Source: a bacterium (GTDB lineage Bacteria > Bacillota > Bacilli > Lactobacillales > Streptococcaceae). Taken from it: a stretch of 64,000 bases of DNA. The stretch covers positions 62,001 to 126,000 of the forward strand of contig CAJNBY010000002.1 of NCBI GenBank assembly GCA_905221125.1, written 5' to 3'. Positions 57,657-64,000 of the stretch are shown here, in pieces. The position numbers were made by a program, and so were the translations under genes. Under the pieces are notes generated by a model, which was not told where the DNA came from, ran no database searches, and worked only from the letters and a program-made list of their open reading frames with translations. Within the stretch, counting starts at the first letter, position 1, and every line of letters begins with the position of its first letter.

Positions 57657-58367
57657 ATGAAAGTGCATTTTATACTACATGAGAGTTTTGAAATCCCAGG
57701 TGCTTATCTAACTTGGGCTCAATCAAGAGGTCATGATATTGGAATAACAAAGGTTTATAAGGGAGAAGCTTTACCCCAAACAGTTTCTGATATTGATTTT
57801 CTTATCATTATGGGAGGTCCGCAATCTCCTGATGAAGATAAAGAACATTTCCCTTATTATCATCCAAAAGAAGAAATTAGACTCATTCGACAAGCAATAG
57901 AAGAAGATAAGTATATTGTAGGTGTATGCTTAGGGGCGCAACTACTTTCTGTTGCTTATGGGGGTCAATATGAGCATAGTCCTGAAAGAGAAATAGGTGT
58001 ATTCCCTATTAGGATGACTAGTCAAGGATTAGTAGATACACACCTCAAACATTTTGGTAGCGAGCTTTTAGTTGGTCACTGGCATGGTGATATGCCGGGA
58101 TTGACAGACGAAGCGGTAATCCTTGCTACCAGTCAAGGTTGTCCACGACAGATTGTTCGCTTTAGCCCTAAACATTATGCTTTCCAAGTGCATTTAGAGT
58201 TTGATTTAGAAGCGATTGATTTATTGGTTGCTGCGGATAGTGAAGAACGATTGATAGAACAACATCAAACATTATCTTTTGTTCAATCACCTGAAGAATT
58301 GCGTGGTAACGATTATTCTGAAATGAATGCAAAATTGCATAATTTTTTAGATTCGCTTACAAATTAG
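57657..58367 (+). CDS. Class I glutamine amidotransferase-like protein
   Basis: A 236-aa single-domain GATase. Catalytic triad Cys91 in VGVCLGAQLLS, His179 and Glu181 in FQVHLEF; oxyanion segment IIMGGPQSPDE. It resembles GMP-synthase-type GATase domains and gamma-Glu hydrolases, but there is no synthetase partner. It could release ammonia for, or process, a glutamine-derived substrate; unknown. Start ATG 57657 with AGGAAG at rather long spacing. It sits between two structured RNA elements and downstream of the secreted chimera, separated from it by 171 nt. Confidence 0.82.
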   Translation: MKVHFILHESFEIPGAYLTWAQSRGHDIGITKVYKGEALPQTVSDIDFLIIMGGPQSPDEDKEHFPYYHPKEEIRLIRQAIEEDKYIVGVCLGAQLLSVAYGGQYEHSPEREIGVFPIRMTSQGLVDTHLKHFGSELLVGHWHGDMPGLTDEAVILATSQGCPRQIVRFSPKHYAFQVHLEFDLEAIDLLVAADSEERLIEQHQTLSFVQSPEELRGNDYSEMNAKLHNFLDSLTN

Positions 58368-58425
58368 AATTACAGACAAACTAGATATTTTAATTTGTGC
58401 TAGTTTTTACAAAATATCAAAAATA

Positions 58426-58546
58426 AGAAAGGTAGAGCGCGTGTTCTGATTTGAACACGAGCGGAAAACTCGGAAAATAGATAATTTGACTGAGAAATCA
58501 GGATTTCTCGTCAGATTCCTAATTTTCAGTCGTTTTCTTCTCGCTC
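58426..58546 (+). ncRNA. Structured RNA element B (complete copy)
   Basis: AGAAAGG (58426-58432); hairpin CGTGTTC-TGATTT-GAACACG; GAGCGGAAAAC (58459-58469) pairing with GTTTTCTTCTCGCTC (58532-58546); between these arms a second stem TTTGACTGAGAAATC-AGG-ATTTCTCGTCAGATT. A short pyrimidine tail follows. Two-stem architecture shared with element D. Confidence 0.62.
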
Positions 58547-58565
58547 TCTAATCTTTATAAAATAA

Positions 58566-58607
58566 AGAAAGGATGGGTAAACCGTATTCGCTGAACTGAA
58601 TACGGGC
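58566..58607 (+). ncRNA. Structured RNA element C (5' part only)
   Basis: AGAAAGG at 58566-58572, then CCGTATTC-GCTGAACT-GAATACGG (58582-58605). The conserved GCGGARAACT and the long stem are missing. It also contains an ATG directly after AAAGG with an eight-codon frame ending in the hairpin (MGKPYSLN), which may be chance. Confidence 0.5.
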
Positions 58608-58637
58608 TATTCTCTTCTATATAATCAAAATTTAAAA

Positions 58638-58762
58638 AGAAAGGATGGGTTAACTGTATTCATTGAACTGAATACGGGCGGAGAACTGTGTAAAAAAGAT
58701 AAACTGTCTAGCATCTGCGATGCGTCGTCAGTTTCCTATTTTCACTTTGTTCTCTGTCGCCC
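58638..58762 (+). ncRNA. Structured RNA element D (complete copy, deoD leader)
   Basis: AGAAAGG (58638-58644); CTGTATTC-ATTGAACT-GAATACGG; GGGCG-GAGAAC pairing with GTTCTC-TGT-CGCCC (58749-58762); inner stem AAACTG / CAGTTT enclosing GCATC-TGC-GATGC. The right arm ends 14 nt before the deoD ATG. Confidence 0.62.
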
Positions 58763-58776
58763 TTTATATCTTAACT

Positions 58777-59487
58777 ATGTCTATCCATATTGCTGCTCAG
58801 CAGGGTGAAATTGCTGATAAAATTCTTCTTCCTGGAGATCCTCTTCGTGCTAAGTTTATTGCGGAGAATTTCCTTGAAGATGCTGTTTGTTTTAACGAAG
58901 TGCGTAACATGTTTGGCTACACTGGTACTTACAAGGGTCACCGTGTATCTGTTATGGGAACTGGGATGGGAATGCCATCCATTTCGATTTATGCGCGTGA
59001 GTTGATTGTTGACTACGGAGTGAAAAAATTGATTCGTGTGGGAACTGCGGGTTCTTTGAATGAAGATGTTCATGTTCGTGAATTGGTTTTGGCGCAAGCA
59101 GCTGCAACCAACTCAAATATCGTCCGTAATGACTGGCCACAGTACGATTTCCCACAAATCGCTAGCTTTGATTTGCTTGATAAGGCCTACCATATCGCTA
59201 AAGAACTTGGCATGACTACTCATGTGGGAAATGTCTTGTCATCCGATGTCTTCTATTCAAACTACTTTGAAAAGAACATTGAGCTAGGTAAATGGGGAGT
59301 CAAGGCTGTGGAAATGGAAGCAGCAGCTCTTTACTATCTTGCTGCTCAACACCATGTTGATGCTTTAGCTATTATGACTATTTCAGATAGTTTGGTTAAT
59401 CCAGATGAAGATACAACTGCAGAAGAACGTCAAAATACCTTCACCGATATGATGAAGGTTGGTTTGGAAACCTTGATTGCAGACTAA
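58777..59487 (+). CDS. deoD: Purine nucleoside phosphorylase DeoD-type (hexameric)
   Basis: Phosphorolyses purine (deoxy)nucleosides, including adenosine. [67 protein letters not shown] and [14 protein letters not shown] (catalytic Asp) are diagnostic. The start at 58777 ([11 protein letters not shown]) gives the standard 236 aa; an in-frame ATG at 58720 would add a hydrophobic leader made of RNA-element sequence and is rejected. No Shine-Dalgarno is visible before 58777, and the right arm of element D lies 14 nt upstream, so initiation may depend on leader structure. Confidence 0.95.
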   Translation: MSIHIAAQQGEIADKILLPGDPLRAKFIAENFLEDAVCFNEVRNMFGYTGTYKGHRVSVMGTGMGMPSISIYARELIVDYGVKKLIRVGTAGSLNEDVHVRELVLAQAAATNSNIVRNDWPQYDFPQIASFDLLDKAYHIAKELGMTTHVGNVLSSDVFYSNYFEKNIELGKWGVKAVEMEAAALYYLAAQHHVDALAIMTISDSLVNPDEDTTAEERQNTFTDMMKVGLETLIAD

Positions 59488-59496
59488 TTATAGCCC

Positions 59497-59537
59497 AAAA
59501 GGAAGCCCTTCTTTATGAATTGGAGGACTTCCTTTTC
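59497..59537. terminator. Bidirectional terminator between deoD and the kinase-like gene
   Basis: AAAAGGAAG / CTTCCTTTT stem around a partially paired loop; overlaps the 3' end of the convergent gene. Confidence 0.7.
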
Positions 59538-60037
59538 TTATCTAGAAATTGGTCTATCTCCTTTTGAGACCTAAGGATGACAATTTTCTTTGGATAGATT
59601 TGTTGAACCCATTTGTAGCGTTCCTTGGCGGATTTGCTCCGCCCATCCCAGAGAATCCATCGAATAAACTCCCAATTAAATTGTTCTTGACAACCTTCTG
59701 CCATACTTTCTCTAACCTTGCCTCGGTATTTTAGATAACGTTTAAAGGCTCGAAAGAGACAGGTCAATGGGGAAAAATTGAGAAAGATGATTTGGTCAGC
59801 TTCCTGCATTCTTTCTTCGTAATAGCACCAAGAATAATTCCCATCGATAATCCAAGATTCATGCTTTGTGAGAAAGTTTTTCATCTCGGTCAACATCCAT
59901 TCGCGGTCACTGTCTTGCCAACCAGGTTGAAATTGGAGTGTGTCCATGTGAAGTTTTGGGATGGAGTAGTAGTGAGACAACTTTTCTGCTAGAGTTGACT
60001 TACCTGCACCAGAATATCCGATAATTGCGATTTTCAT
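59513..60037 (-). CDS. P-loop kinase-like protein (FlaR/DNA topology modulation type)
   Basis: A 174-aa P-loop NTPase of the adenylate/shikimate-kinase-like group. Walker A GYSGAGKST at 7-15, HMDTLQFQPGW, WIIDGNYSWCYYEERM and DQIIFLNFSP follow the pattern of the FlaR/'topology modulation' family, which probably phosphorylates a small molecule; the historical name is not informative. AAAAGG lies upstream of the start. Monocistronic and convergent with deoD. Confidence 0.82.
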   Translation of the reverse strand: MKIAIIGYSGAGKSTLAEKLSHYYSIPKLHMDTLQFQPGWQDSDREWMLTEMKNFLTKHESWIIDGNYSWCYYEERMQEADQIIFLNFSPLTCLFRAFKRYLKYRGKVRESMAEGCQEQFNWEFIRWILWDGRSKSAKERYKWVQQIYPKKIVILRSQKEIDQFLDKKRKSSNS

Positions 60038-60062
60038 TTTCTACCTTTTCTTATTTGAGGAC

Positions 60063-60088
60063 AAAAAAACAGCCTCTATGGACTGTTT
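60063..60088 (-). terminator. rpsT terminator
   Basis: AAACAG / CTGTTT stem with T-run on the minus strand, 2 nt after the rpsT stop. Confidence 0.75.
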
Positions 60089-60089
60089 C

Positions 60090-60326
60090 TTATTTAGCAA
60101 GTTTAGCTGAAAGACGAGCTTTGTCGCGGCTTGCTTTGTTTTTGTGAATCAAACCTTTAGTTTCTGCTTTATCGATAGCTGAGCTAGCAGCACGGAAAAG
60201 TTCTTCAGATGGGTTTGCTTCGAAAGCTTTGATAGCAGTACGCATAGCTGATTTTTGAGCTGAGTTCTTTTCGTTTTGTTTAACGTTCAATTCAGCGCGT
60301 TTAATAGCTGATTTAATGTTTGCCAA
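60090..60326 (-). CDS. rpsT: 30S ribosomal protein S20
   Basis: A 78-aa small-subunit protein that binds 16S rRNA. The start is TTG at 60326, since GGAGG stands 8 nt before it and the expected mature start [16 protein letters not shown] follows; an upstream in-frame ATG at 60341 overlaps the Shine-Dalgarno. A non-ATG start is well known for rpsT and is involved in its autoregulation in E. coli. [12 protein letters not shown] and [19 protein letters not shown] complete the family pattern. Confidence 0.96.
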
Positions 60327-60393
60327 TGTTCTTACCTCCATATTTACTAACTATACCATTATATCTGAAAACTTACGTTTTGACAAGGGAAAA

Positions 60394-61314
60394 TTATTTT
60401 TTTAAGTAAATTTCATCGATTTCATGGTTTTTTGTTTTATGAAGAATCACTTCTGCACGGTTTCTGGTTGGTTCAATATAATTTTGTAGATTTGTGAGAT
60501 TGATACTGGTCCAGACCTGATGGGCAAAGGATTCCACTTCCCCAATCGGCATTTGTGTAAAACGATAATAGTAGCTATCAGGGTCGTTTTGGGCTAGGCT
60601 CAGCATTTTCAAAAAACGGTCAAGATACCAACTTTCGATGTCATCTACTGCAGCATCAACATAGATGGAAAAGTCAAAGAAGTCAGTGATATAGAGACGC
60701 TCGTTTTGTGGATTTTGAAAGACATTGATTCCTTCAACAATCACAAAATCAGCAGCTTTGACGCTTTGTTTCTCTTCGGGTACGATGTCGTAGACTTCAT
60801 GAGAATAGACGGGAATATCCACATCTTGTCCATTTTTGATGTGGTCCAGGAAGCTGAGAAGAGCTTCCATATCATAGCTTTCAGGAAATCCCTTGCGATT
60901 TAAAATCCCTTGTTCAATCAAGGTCTGGTTGGGATAGAGAAAGCCGTCAGTTGTTACCAACTCAACCGTAGCATCTGTAAGCGTACGGGACAGTAGGATT
61001 TGCAGTAGTCGACTGGTTGTGGATTTTCCAACAGCAACACTCCCAGAAACCCCGATGATAAAAGGTTGAGATTTACTTTCACGTTGGAGGAAAATTCCTT
61101 TGGAAAAAGCTAAATCATCCTTGGTACGCTTGTAAATCTGGATGAGATGGGCTAGGGGAAGATAGACATCAGTAACGTCCTGCAGACTAATCTGGTCATT
61201 AAAACTCTTGATGGATTCTAATTCCTCTTCAGTCAACGGAGGTGTTGTCTTTCGATGTAAAGATTGCCAAGTCTGGCGGCTGATTTTTTCAAAATGTAAA
61301 AATTCGTTGGTCAT
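60394..61314 (-). CDS. coaA: Pantothenate kinase type I
   Basis: Phosphorylates pantothenate, first step of CoA synthesis. Walker [16 protein letters not shown] (about 94-108), [26 protein letters not shown] and [14 protein letters not shown] near the C-terminus define CoaA. The start at 61314 ([11 protein letters not shown]) gives 306 aa with AGGGG 8 nt upstream; the longer frame from 61344 lacks support. A minus-strand extended -10 TGGTATGAT lies about 30 nt upstream. Diverges from the gene at 61515. Confidence 0.96.
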   Translation of the reverse strand: MTNEFLHFEKISRQTWQSLHRKTTPPLTEEELESIKSFNDQISLQDVTDVYLPLAHLIQIYKRTKDDLAFSKGIFLQRESKSQPFIIGVSGSVAVGKSTTSRLLQILLSRTLTDATVELVTTDGFLYPNQTLIEQGILNRKGFPESYDMEALLSFLDHIKNGQDVDIPVYSHEVYDIVPEEKQSVKAADFVIVEGINVFQNPQNERLYITDFFDFSIYVDAAVDDIESWYLDRFLKMLSLAQNDPDSYYYRFTQMPIGEVESFAHQVWTSINLTNLQNYIEPTRNRAEVILHKTKNHEIDEIYLKK

Positions 61315-61376
61315 TTGTTTTCCCCTAGATATTTTGTCTATCATACCATAAAAAGCTAAAAAAATAAAGCGGTTTC

Positions 61377-61405
61377 TTGAATGCGGTCAGTCAATATTAT
61401 ATAAT
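61377..61405 (+). promoter_or_regulatory. Promoter of the small membrane protein gene
   Basis: TTGAAT (61377-61382), 17-nt spacer, TATAAT (61400-61405); a leader of about 100 nt follows before AGGAGGTG. Confidence 0.75.
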
Positions 61406-61514
61406 AGATGTAGATAGAAGCTGAACAATTTAGTCATGAAGTAGGAGCTACTTTCTCTTGTCTTATAAGCTAATAAAGGGGGCTTTGGGATTCACAACTT
61501 ATAGGAGGTGTGTC

Positions 61515-61922
61515 ATGAAAATCTTAAAAAGTTATATATTGGAACTCTGTTTTATTTTAAGTTTTGCACTACCTTTTTTAAAAGGAGCCAATGCGGATAA
61601 TGGTAGACGCTTTGTGGAAATCTATTACGGTTTTACTTTTTTGATGGAACATGCTATTGTAACAGTTGTCTTTATCTGTTCGCTCTTGATTGCTTTCTTC
61701 CTAAAAAAACGGTGGACGAAATGGCTTGCTGCTGGAAGTTATCTATTTTTGATTTTGTGGATTGCTACAGAAGGGTATCTCTTCCGCATGTCGCTAGAAG
61801 ATTTGATACGACTTTGGACAAGTTTGGAAATCCTGACAAAAACGTATCAGTTGGGCTTTTATCTAAACATCTTATTGGGAATCCTGTTGATAATAAAGTA
61901 TTTTAAGGTTAAGCAACAGTAA
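61515..61922 (+). CDS. Small four-TM membrane protein, unknown
   Basis: A 135-aa hydrophobic protein with about four membrane helices (around residues 5-24, 42-64, 72-90 and 107-128). The loop after TM1 is hydrophilic (KGANADNGRRFVEIYYG). I do not recognise the family. The start at 61515 has a near-perfect AGGAGGTG; the longer frame from 61458 does not. It is preceded by a strong promoter and followed by a strong terminator, so it is its own transcription unit. Confidence 0.65.
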   Translation: MKILKSYILELCFILSFALPFLKGANADNGRRFVEIYYGFTFLMEHAIVTVVFICSLLIAFFLKKRWTKWLAAGSYLFLILWIATEGYLFRMSLEDLIRLWTSLEILTKTYQLGFYLNILLGILLIIKYFKVKQQ

Positions 61923-62018
61923 TCAAAATGCTTCTGATGATAGACAATAAGTTTGTTATTTTATCCTGACTGTGATACCTTATAGCCCCCAATGACTTGT
62001 CATTCGTTTATAAAAGTT

Positions 62019-62076
62019 GAAAGAGATTGAAGAAAAGGTTTTACTTACTAGCTTTCTTCAGTCTTTTTCATTTTGT
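62019..62076 (+). terminator. Terminator after the small membrane protein gene
   Basis: AAGAGATTGAAGAAA pairs with TTTCTTCAGTCTTTT over about 15 bp with two wobbles, followed by T-rich sequence. Confidence 0.85.
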
Positions 62077-62085
62077 CATCCATTT

Positions 62086-62123
62086 GTAAACGATTTACAA
62101 TTTAAGGCAAATTATGGTAAAAT
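62086..62123 (+). promoter_or_regulatory. Leaderless-type promoter with palindromic operator (methyltransferase-pdp)
   Basis: TTGTAAA-CGA-TTTACAA, a perfect 17-bp palindrome at 62086-62102; its right half contains the -35 (TTTACA 62096-62101), 16 nt before the extended -10 TGGTAAAAT (hexamer 62118-62123). The ATG follows after 6 nt. LacI/CcpA-like in appearance, with a 3-bp centre. Confidence 0.65.
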
Positions 62124-62129
62124 AGTGTC

Positions 62130-62720
62130 ATGAGTAAAATGTATTATGCAGAAAATCCTGATGCTGCTCACGACATTCATGAGTTGAGAGTGGAATTGTT
62201 GGGAGAAAACATGACCTTTTTGACGGATGCGGGTGTTTTTAGCAAGAAAATGGTTGACTTTGGAAGTCAACTTTTGCTCAAGTGTCTAGAGGTCAACCAA
62301 GGAGAGACTGTCCTTGATGTAGGATGTGGTTATGGGCCTTTGGGCTTATCCTTGGCTAAGGCTTATGGAGTTCAGGCGACCATGGTCGATATCAATAATC
62401 GTGCCTTGGATTTGGCGCGACAAAATGCTGAACGAAATAAAGTAGAAGCGACGATTTTCCAGTCCAATATCTATGAACAAGTTGAAGGGAAATTTGACCA
62501 TGTCATTTCCAATCCTCCTATCCGTGCGGGCAAGCAAGTTGTTCATGAAATCATTGAGAAAAGTAAAGATTTCTTGGAACTTGGTGGGGATTTGACTATT
62601 GTTATCCAGAAAAAACAAGGAGCTCCAAGTGCCAAGTCCAAGATGGAAGATGTGTTTGGTAATTGTGAAGTCGTCAAAAAAGATAAGGGATACTATATCC
62701 TTAGAAGTGTGAAAGAATGA
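62130..62720 (+). CDS. Class I SAM-dependent methyltransferase (RsmC-like)
   Basis: A 196-aa methyltransferase. SAM motif I is LDVGCGYGPLGLSLA (about 65-79), acidic motif II VDINNRALDLARQNA, and motif IV is SNPPIRAGK, the N-P-P-Y/I type used for amino groups of bases; RsmC-like enzymes methylate guanine-N2 in 16S rRNA. No Shine-Dalgarno: the ATG is 6 nt behind the -10, giving a leaderless mRNA. It overlaps pdp by 4 nt (ATGA), so pdp translation is coupled to it. Pairing with nucleoside catabolism is common in streptococci. Confidence 0.88.
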   Translation: MSKMYYAENPDAAHDIHELRVELLGENMTFLTDAGVFSKKMVDFGSQLLLKCLEVNQGETVLDVGCGYGPLGLSLAKAYGVQATMVDINNRALDLARQNAERNKVEATIFQSNIYEQVEGKFDHVISNPPIRAGKQVVHEIIEKSKDFLELGGDLTIVIQKKQGAPSAKSKMEDVFGNCEVVKKDKGYYILRSVKE

Positions 62721-63994
62721 GAGCAGTTGATTTAATCCAAAAAAAACGAGATGGCCAAGAATTAACTTCGAGTGAAATTCAATGGTTAGTTGAAGGCTAT
62801 GTGTCAGGAACGGTTCCTGATTATCAAATGTCTGCCTTTGCCATGGCTGTTTATTTCAAAGGAATGACGACACGAGAAATCTCAGATTTGACTATGAATA
62901 TGGTCAAGACTGGGCAAGAGTTTGATTTATCCGCTATTGAGGGGGTTAAGGTTGACAAGCATTCTACTGGTGGTGTTGGTGATAAAGTAACCTTGATTTT
63001 AGCTCCTCTTGTTGCTAGCTTTGGTGTACCTGTAGCCAAAATGAGTGGTCGTGGTCTCGGCCATACTGGTGGAACAATTGATAAATTGGAGTCCATTAAG
63101 GGCTATCAAGTCGAGCGCAGTCAAGAAGATTTCATTCGTCAGGTGCAGGACATTGGAGTGTCCGTCATTGGGCAATCAGACCAGTTGGTCAAAGCTGACA
63201 AGCTTCTCTATGCTCTCCGTGATGTGACCGCAACTGTCGACACGATTCCTTTGATTGCCAGTTCGGTGATGAGCAAGAAAATCGCTGCAGGAGCAGACGC
63301 TATCTTGCTAGATGTGACAGTTGGAGAAGGCGCCTTCATGAAGACGGTTGATGAAGCGCGAGAACTGGCTCAGACCATGGTGGATCTTGGTAAGGCTGTT
63401 GGACGGAAGACCGTAGCAGTGATTACGGATATGAGTCAGCCCTTGGGACGAGCGATTGGAAATCGTCTGGAAATCCTTGAAGCACTGGAGATTTTACAAG
63501 GCCAAGGCCGTCAGGATATTACCCACTTTATTTGTGAGTTGGCTCAAATTATGCTTGGCCTGGCAAATGTAAACAAGACAGTTGAAGAAGTTCGCCAACG
63601 TCTTGAAAATGGCCAAGCACTAGCTAAGTTTGAGGAGATGGTCCAAGCTCAAGGTGGAAACTTGGAAGACCTCTATCGTCCAGTCAATGTGGCCCATGTG
63701 GTGGAAATCCCTGCTCAGGAAACAGGTATTATCTCAGCGCTTCCAGCTATGGAATTTGGCCTCTATGCTATGAGACTTGGTGCTGGTCGTGCAGTCAAGA
63801 CTGATGATTTGGACTATGAAACTGGAATTGTTTTTGAAAAGAAGGTTGGAGACTCCGTTCAAAAGGGAGAAATTGTTGCAAAAGTATACACAAATGGAAA
63901 AAATTCTCCTCAGCTAGTTACAGATTTTCAAAAATATGTTAAAATAAATGATAGGGTGCAAAGTTTACGAGAAATTATAGAAATTATCTCATAA
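62717..63994 (+). CDS. pdp: Pyrimidine-nucleoside phosphorylase
   Basis: Phosphorolyses uridine, thymidine and deoxyuridine to base plus pentose-1-P. GVKVDKHSTGGVGDKVTLILAP, MSGRGLGHTGGTIDKLESI (thymidine/pyrimidine phosphorylase signature) and the C-terminal lipoyl-like EKKVGDSVQKGEIVAKVY are diagnostic. The 425-aa protein is complete; the window ends 6 nt later. Usually followed by deoC and cdd, which would lie beyond the window. Its product is channelled by DeoB, encoded 11 kb upstream. Confidence 0.97.
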   Translation: MRAVDLIQKKRDGQELTSSEIQWLVEGYVSGTVPDYQMSAFAMAVYFKGMTTREISDLTMNMVKTGQEFDLSAIEGVKVDKHSTGGVGDKVTLILAPLVASFGVPVAKMSGRGLGHTGGTIDKLESIKGYQVERSQEDFIRQVQDIGVSVIGQSDQLVKADKLLYALRDVTATVDTIPLIASSVMSKKIAAGADAILLDVTVGEGAFMKTVDEARELAQTMVDLGKAVGRKTVAVITDMSQPLGRAIGNRLEILEALEILQGQGRQDITHFICELAQIMLGLANVNKTVEEVRQRLENGQALAKFEEMVQAQGGNLEDLYRPVNVAHVVEIPAQETGIISALPAMEFGLYAMRLGAGRAVKTDDLDYETGIVFEKKVGDSVQKGEIVAKVYTNGKNSPQLVTDFQKYVKINDRVQSLREIIEIIS

Positions 63995-64000
63995 ACGACA

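Larger units (their letters stand above)
58368..58776. other. Gene-free stretch occupied by tandem structured elements
   Basis: About 410 bp without a protein gene. It holds elements B, C and D described separately. AT-rich linkers join them. No clear TTGACA/TATAAT pair was found for deoD; ATATAATC at 58619-58626 is the best -10 candidate. Confidence 0.6.

Noticed and set aside
58426..58762. Guanine/adenine (xpt-type) or preQ1 riboswitch upstream of deoD
   Set aside because: The conserved core sequences of purine riboswitches (TATA...GGTTAGGAAG-like joins) and of preQ1 classes are absent; only the gene context would have suggested it.
58720..58776. Longer deoD start at ATG 58720 giving a hydrophobic N-terminal leader
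   Set aside because: The added residues are encoded by the right-hand part of RNA element D, there is no Shine-Dalgarno, and DeoD is a 236-aa cytosolic enzyme.

Overview
The window is chromosomal DNA from a low-GC Gram-positive coccus of the Streptococcus mitis group (S. mitis / S. pseudopneumoniae / S. pneumoniae relatives). This rests on gene order and protein sequences that match what I know of the pneumococcal core (holA-sodA-rlmN, rpsP-khpA, rimM-trmD, pepN-ciaRH, gyrB-ezrA, clpE, folD, rpiA-deoB-punA, deoD, coaA, pdp), two BOX repeats, a competence cin-box (TACGAATA), a CtsR heptad repeat before clpE, and streptococcal -10 elements of the extended TGnTATAAT type. The species call is inference.

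Layout. 1-5.1 kb: 5'-truncated pyrDA, holA, sodA, yutD, rlmN, a VanZ-family gene and a BOX repeat. 5.1-9.2 kb: an ABC-F ATPase, the cyclophilin lipoprotein slrA, a membrane protein/XRE regulator pair behind tandem palindromes, and a gene-poor stretch with apparent remnants. 9.2-15.7 kb: rpsP, khpA, a MazG-like gene, an insert of an EamA transporter and two alpha/beta hydrolases, then rimM-trmD, a solo ATP-cone protein and the competence-linked ydbC. 15.7-23.3 kb: bioY, gor, a MacAB-like efflux operon and metG. 23.4-27.4 kb: padR with a membrane partner, then a tight cluster (DUF2829, SDR, NUDIX, a stand-alone PEP-utiliser C domain, ASCH). 27.5-42.4 kb: pepN, ciaRH, a U32 family gene, a DnaQ/DinG helicase, rodA, a DJ-1 family gene, a HAD gene, gyrB and ezrA. 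42.6-51 kb: DUF1827, a second BOX, NUDIX, clpE, DUF1797, an amino-acid ABC permease/ATPase pair, folD, an unrecognised 273-aa protein, nnrD and a small protein. 51.2-64 kb: nucleoside and pentose salvage (rpiA, deoB, punA, deoD, pdp), interrupted by a large secreted protein gene, a glutamine amidotransferase gene and a set of tandem structured RNA elements, then rpsT, coaA and others.

Most striking content. (1) The 910-aa secreted protein at 54753-57485 joins a signal peptide, Ca-binding repeats, a class-3-lipase-like domain with GHSLGG, two F-type-lectin-like modules and, at the C-terminus, a domain resembling domain 4 (the cholesterol/membrane-binding domain) of cholesterol-dependent cytolysins. 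The pore-forming domains are absent. (2) Between that gene and deoD lie four related elements whose hairpin stems differ by compensatory base changes, which suggests a conserved structured RNA of unknown class. (3) Four genes have an extended -10 element only 6-8 nt before the ATG and so should give leaderless mRNAs.

How the genes work together: rpiA, deoB, punA, deoD and pdp interconvert nucleosides, bases and pentose phosphates. ciaRH, clpE, slrA, the MacAB-like pump and pepN belong to envelope, proteostasis and peptide functions. rodA, ezrA and gyrB serve growth and division. I saw no prophage, insertion sequence, CRISPR array, rRNA or tRNA gene.
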